This document shows, in pieces, positions 60,541-64,000 of a stretch of 64,000 nucleotides of DNA. Source of the DNA: Sipunculus nudus (taxonomy: Eukaryota; Annelida; Sipuncula; Golfingiida; Sipunculidae). The notes below the pieces were generated by a model. It ran no database searches, was not told where the DNA came from, and saw only the letters and a list, made by a program, of their open reading frames with translations. Where the stretch lies: NCBI GenBank assembly GCA_026874595.1, contig CM049306.1, positions 87,249,142-87,313,141 on the forward strand, in the 5' to 3' direction. How positions within the stretch are numbered: the stretch's first letter is position 1; the number at the start of each line of letters is the position of its first letter. The position numbers were made by a program, and so were the translations under genes.

Positions 60541-62299
60541 TGCAATGAATTCAGGACCCGTATTAATCATTCACCACGTGATCCAGAAAGGAAGATCGGC
60601 ATGACAAGATGTCGCCGCTTCTTTTGAAAACGATTCAGCAGGTTATATCCTCTTTGACTTTAATATACGTTATCAGTGCCTCGTCTTTTACACGAGAAGA
60701 ATTAGTTTTGCCAATTCATTGTGGTGACTGAATGAATAGCAGCCATCAGTATTTTCTCACATGCTGCCCTAGCGTCTCAATACAAAACTCGTTGGCCTGC
60801 TTTTTTCAGATCCTTGCGGTAGTTTACACGATTCCTCACATATTATGGAATTATCCTAACAAATCACTTAACACGAGCGGATCAATATATCCTTTGGAAT
60901 CTGTCAAGAACAGTCCACGTGGTGCAGCCTTTCCTGTTAAATCGATAGGAATGCTGTATACTGTAGTTCCATGGCCTTCAGCACCAGACTTTCTATTCAA
61001 GCATAAATTCTCCTGAATAAATAGATCTTTAACTGTAGGAAAAAAACTTTCTCCAAAACTTTTGAAACAAACACTTGTATATATCCCACTAATTTTCAAA
61101 TCACTTTCATAGATTTGTATAATAAAGAATTATACAAAAAAAATTCAAGAAGACAGTTTAAAATCATTTTAGCAATAACACCATCTGCCCAGTGTTTAGT
61201 TGTAATTGCCTCCCACTGTGAAACCTGCTACCATGATCAGTACTCCAGGAAATAACGCCACGTGAGCAGCACCTAAACGGGTCCCAAAAAGCTGTTATAA
61301 TTCCCGATATGTTAGAGAATTTCCGTATAGTTTTTATCCGGGAATTGTGCCACCTAGGCGCTTCTCGTTTACACTTAGCACGTAATGTCACAGGGTTAAG
61401 TCTTACTTATTGTTCCTCTTAGCAGCCTGCTCCGGACACAGCGTGGTGACACACCTAACTGGCTTCCCTACAGCCGGCGGTCCATGCTACTTCTATACCT
61501 CATTTCTTTATGCAGCTACGTAAATAATGTTGGTTCTGCTTCTCATTACCTGACCCGGTGTCCTGGTGCTTCCTTTTTACATAATCATCCAGGATATAAT
61601 ATTATCTTTCAGTCATATATATACTTAATCATAAATTAAAAAAAATCATGATATTAGTCTGCACTGATGATAATGGTATTGTAAATGTTTATCCATCAAG
61701 ATGTACTGTGGCCGCGGGTAATAAAGTGATGTTTGTCCTGCACGTGGGCAATTGGCTGGGACGTACACTGGTAAACGACATGGGTGGCAGATCGCTGAGG
61801 GATCAGGCCACCCGGTTAGGGAACTGTCTGATGGAATATCCCCGGGAACTAGCTGCGTGAACGCCCAGTGTGGTCCAAGCATAAGACTGCTTCCTATATT
61901 GTTGTTCATGTTATTCAATTCCGCTGTGGTCTAAGTGACGAATACATCGAAAACTGTCATTCCTGGAAACTCGCAGCATGCCGGCAAACATCGCATGAAC
62001 TATCAGCTTCAATAAAATCAAACATTGAGTGAAGGTTTTTGTACAAAGTCATACAGAAGGGCTATATATGAAAGGTTTTATTTCTCAAGCTAAAAAACCC
62101 GTTAAGGCTAATTAATATAATAATTCCAGGTATTAGAGTTATGCAGCATGTAAGCTTTACACATTTATTTCTGTTCTGGGAATAAAATTAGAATATAAGC
62201 TTATTATTAAGAAACCAAACTGTTTTTACAGAGAAGCAAGATTTTCATTTTCAACATTGGACCACTATTTGTAAAAAAAAAAGGTCTCTGGTGTCTTGT
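60541..62299. other. Distal upstream DNA of the receptor
   Basis: Frames of 60-94 codons overlap on opposite strands (60732-61099, 61646-61934) with no recognisable domain. A 70-codon ATG frame at 61648-61860 is of unknown significance. Confidence 0.45.
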
Positions 62300-62307
62300 A
62301 ATAAGGG
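62300..62307. repeat. Target-site duplication, left copy
   Basis: The 8-mer aataaggg abuts the CAGGGGCG end of the hAT-like element and is identical to the right copy at 63554-63561. Confidence 0.8.
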
Positions 62308-62440
62308 CAGGGGCGTAGATAGCGGGGGGGGGGGGGGGGGGATGGGGGATGCATACCCCCAGAAATTTAGGTGGGGGGGGATGGTGTGTACAATCACTCC
62401 CCCCCCCCCCAAGTTTCTATGGGGGAAAAGCAAAATTAAA
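62308..62440 (+). repeat. Left arm of an internal long inverted repeat
   Basis: About 130 bp containing CAGGGGCGTAGATAGCGG, a G run of about 19, CCCAGAAATTTAGGT, GGATGGTGT, a C run, and TTTCTATGGG followed by AAAAGCAAAATT. The same blocks appear in the same order on the minus strand at about 63160-63264, so the transcript could fold into a long hairpin. Confidence 0.75.
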
Positions 62441-63159
62441 GTTATAATGCAATATACATGCCAGTTAATAGAAATAATATTTATAACGAACGTTTTGAGG
62501 TATTAGAAGTAACAACTGTCTCACGTCGTCAAGCATTCGGCAAAAAGCACAGTAAACCAGCAAAAAAATAAACAATTTTATATAAAAAAAAAACTAAATT
62601 TACGGTATCTTCATAATCTTTACATCATTCTTTTCCTTAGGTTCTCTAGTTTTTTGATTGATTAGGCAAAATAAATAAGTCTATTTCAAGATTTTAGAAA
62701 TTTTATTGAATGAAAATCATATCTTCAAAATCGTTCCAATATAAGAGGTCAATGCAGACATAGTCTATAAATTGTGTATTGCATATGTAGGATACCAAAG
62801 AATTCTTGAACTAACAGGCATAGTTATGTATTTTAAACAATATGTACAGAGAAAAATAATAAGAAATTTCTAAAAAGGACAGATAAACCCAGAAAAATCC
62901 CTTACGAGAATAGTTAAGAATTCTTTTTTTTTTAAATTTATAACTATATTTAATATAGAATCATAACAACAGAATCATTGCAAACAAGCATTCATGTCAT
63001 AAAATTAAGTAGGCAGGTTTAATGGTCTTTTTAGTATATAATCAGTAAACATATAAAACAGCTCTACAGACGTATTATAAGAAAAGTTAGGAACTGAGAG
63101 GAAAAAAAAGATTGCAGATCTATCACAAATGTTCAGTTGTGAAAATTACTACAATTTTG

Positions 63160-63264
63160 CTTTTCTCCCATAGAAACCTGGGGGTATGATTGTATACACC
63201 ATCCCCCGACCTAAATTTCTGGGGGGGGGGTATGAATCCCCCCCCCCCGCTATCTATGACCTTG
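63160..63264 (-). repeat. Right arm of the internal long inverted repeat
   Basis: Read on the minus strand it runs CAAGGTCATAGATAGCGG, a G run, CAGAAATTTAGGTC, GGATGGTGTATACAATC, TTTCTATGGGAGAAAAGC. It matches the left arm with scattered substitutions, including three differences in the terminal 11 bp. No target duplication abuts it, which is why the element is drawn to 63553 instead. Confidence 0.7.
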
Positions 63265-63458
63265 AAAATACAAAATATTTCTGTCATGAAATAATAAGCA
63301 TGACAATTTGTTTATTGCTGAAAGGAGAGTTATAGACTGAGAGTTATAAAAATACACGTGGAAAACATTCTACAATGTACATTTTTGATTATTTTATCAC
63401 TAATTATTTATATATATACATATGAACACACGCATATGTATATGTATGTATGTATATT

Positions 63459-63459
<1 letters not shown>

Positions 63460-63513
<54 letters not shown>
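63460..63513. repeat. (TA)n microsatellite inside the hAT-like element
   Basis: About 26 AT dinucleotides ending 40 bp before the right terminus of the element. Confidence 0.95.
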
Positions 63514-63515
<2 letters not shown>

Positions 63516-63553
63516 CCATCCCCCGCAGGTCTGAAGAACTGTTTACGCCACTG

Positions 63554-63561
63554 AATAAGGG
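63554..63561. repeat. Target-site duplication, right copy
   Basis: The 8-mer aataaggg directly follows the CGCCACTG right end and matches the left copy exactly. Confidence 0.8.
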
Positions 63562-63616
63562 TGATTTGGTATAACATATTATGAAGACCAATGAATGCAG
63601 CGATTTTCATCTGCAT

Positions 63617-63672
63617 ATATTAATATATATATATATATATATATAATATATTTACATATATATGTGTGTGTA
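63617..63672. repeat. (TA)n-rich tract with short (TG)n
   Basis: Interrupted AT tracts followed by TGTGTGTG, about 60 bp outside the hAT-like element. Confidence 0.85.
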
Positions 63673-64000
63673 AATATAGATTAAAGATACAGAGACTACC
63701 GCATGGGCGCAAGGGGTCTATTTGATTCAGGGACAGAAGAAACGGTTTGCCCGTAATTTTACACCGATAAAAAAACAAGTGGAAATTTCTTGGCGACTGT
63801 CTTTTTCAGCTACAGCTGACAACACACTACAAAACACGACACTTAAACGAAAAGCGACATATATATTGATGTTTATGTATATGACGTCATACTCGCCAAG
63901 CTTACAGCTAACGAGGTAAAGAATCACTTTAATTCATATTGCTTTAAAAGAAATGATAATTCCCTGACTCTTGTGTTCCTGTTAAAAGTGTATTTTGGAA
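63673..64000. other. Unannotated DNA at the window edge
   Basis: Two opposite-strand frames of about 65 codons overlap almost fully. Nothing recognised. Confidence 0.5.

Larger units (their letters stand above)
62308..63553. mobile_element. hAT-like non-autonomous DNA transposon with perfect 8-bp target duplication
   Basis: The left end reads CAGGGGCGTAGATAGCGG. The right end, read inward on the minus strand, starts CAGTGGCGTAAACAG. Directly outside are identical 8-bp copies of aataaggg (62300-62307 and 63554-63561). CAGKGGCG-type ends and 8-bp duplications are hallmarks of hAT transposons. No transposase frame is present, so the element needs a helper in trans. Inside, the first 130 bp are repeated in inverted orientation at about 63160-63264, and a (TA)n tract fills 63460-63513, close to the right end. 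Runs of G and C occur at the arm ends. Confidence 0.85.

Noticed and set aside
62308-63264. hAT-like element ending at the inner inverted arm (63264)
   Set aside because: No duplication of aataaggg abuts 63264, while a perfect one abuts 63553.
1-64000. CRISPR arrays, bacterial operons, phage or plasmid genes, rRNA
   Set aside because: No sequence of these kinds was seen, and the composition and repeat content are those of an animal nuclear genome.

Overview
This looks like AT-rich nuclear DNA from an animal, most likely a marine mollusc, with a bivalve or gastropod the best guess. The evidence is an intronless biogenic-amine-type GPCR with invertebrate character, and dense small repeats of kinds I associate with molluscs. 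These repeats are tRNA-headed SINEs, a hairpin headed AGCTCAGCTGACT followed by TCCGTCCGTCTGTCC, repeats ending in CTCCTGGCGGAGGCAATA, and short hAT-type elements with CAGGGGCG ends. Long (TA)n and poly-C/G runs are also abundant. The assignment rests on recognised motifs, not on a database search. There are no bacterial operons, CRISPR arrays or phage genes.

Only one convincing protein-coding gene is visible, at 57964-60150 on the minus strand. It encodes a 728-residue class A GPCR whose core resembles alpha-1-adrenergic and OAMB-type octopamine receptors, with a tail of about 365 residues. A 9-codon upstream ORF overlaps its start codon. All other open frames are short, lack a recognisable domain, begin at non-ATG codons in many cases, or are translations of tandem repeats.

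Layout: 1-13 kb is unique AT-rich sequence with (TA)n tracts, a 327-bp tandem repeat (2.96-3.73 kb) and several orphan hAT-like ends. 14-20 kb holds a hAT-like element with a near-perfect 8-bp target duplication, a SINE directly abutting another hAT-like end, an inverted pair of hAT-like arms, and a palindromic repeat rich in CCGATTTT. 20-31 kb is mostly featureless apart from a 10-bp degenerate array, a roughly 155-bp tandem repeat and one copy of a dispersed SINE-like repeat. 31.7-33.1 kb is a minisatellite with three levels of order (23, 46 and 414 bp). 33-48 kb contains a hAT-like MITE, dispersed repeats, two tRNA-derived SINE heads and a GC-richer block at about 36.1-36.5 kb. 48.8-51.1 kb is a cluster of unusual repeats. 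51-57.9 kb is AT-rich and empty. The GPCR follows, then flanking DNA with a 1,246-bp hAT-like element bounded by a perfect 8-bp target duplication at 62.3-63.6 kb.

The genes do not form a pathway. The biology visible here is one receptor gene in a repeat-rich intergenic landscape. Spliced exons shorter than about 60 codons could be present and missed by eye.
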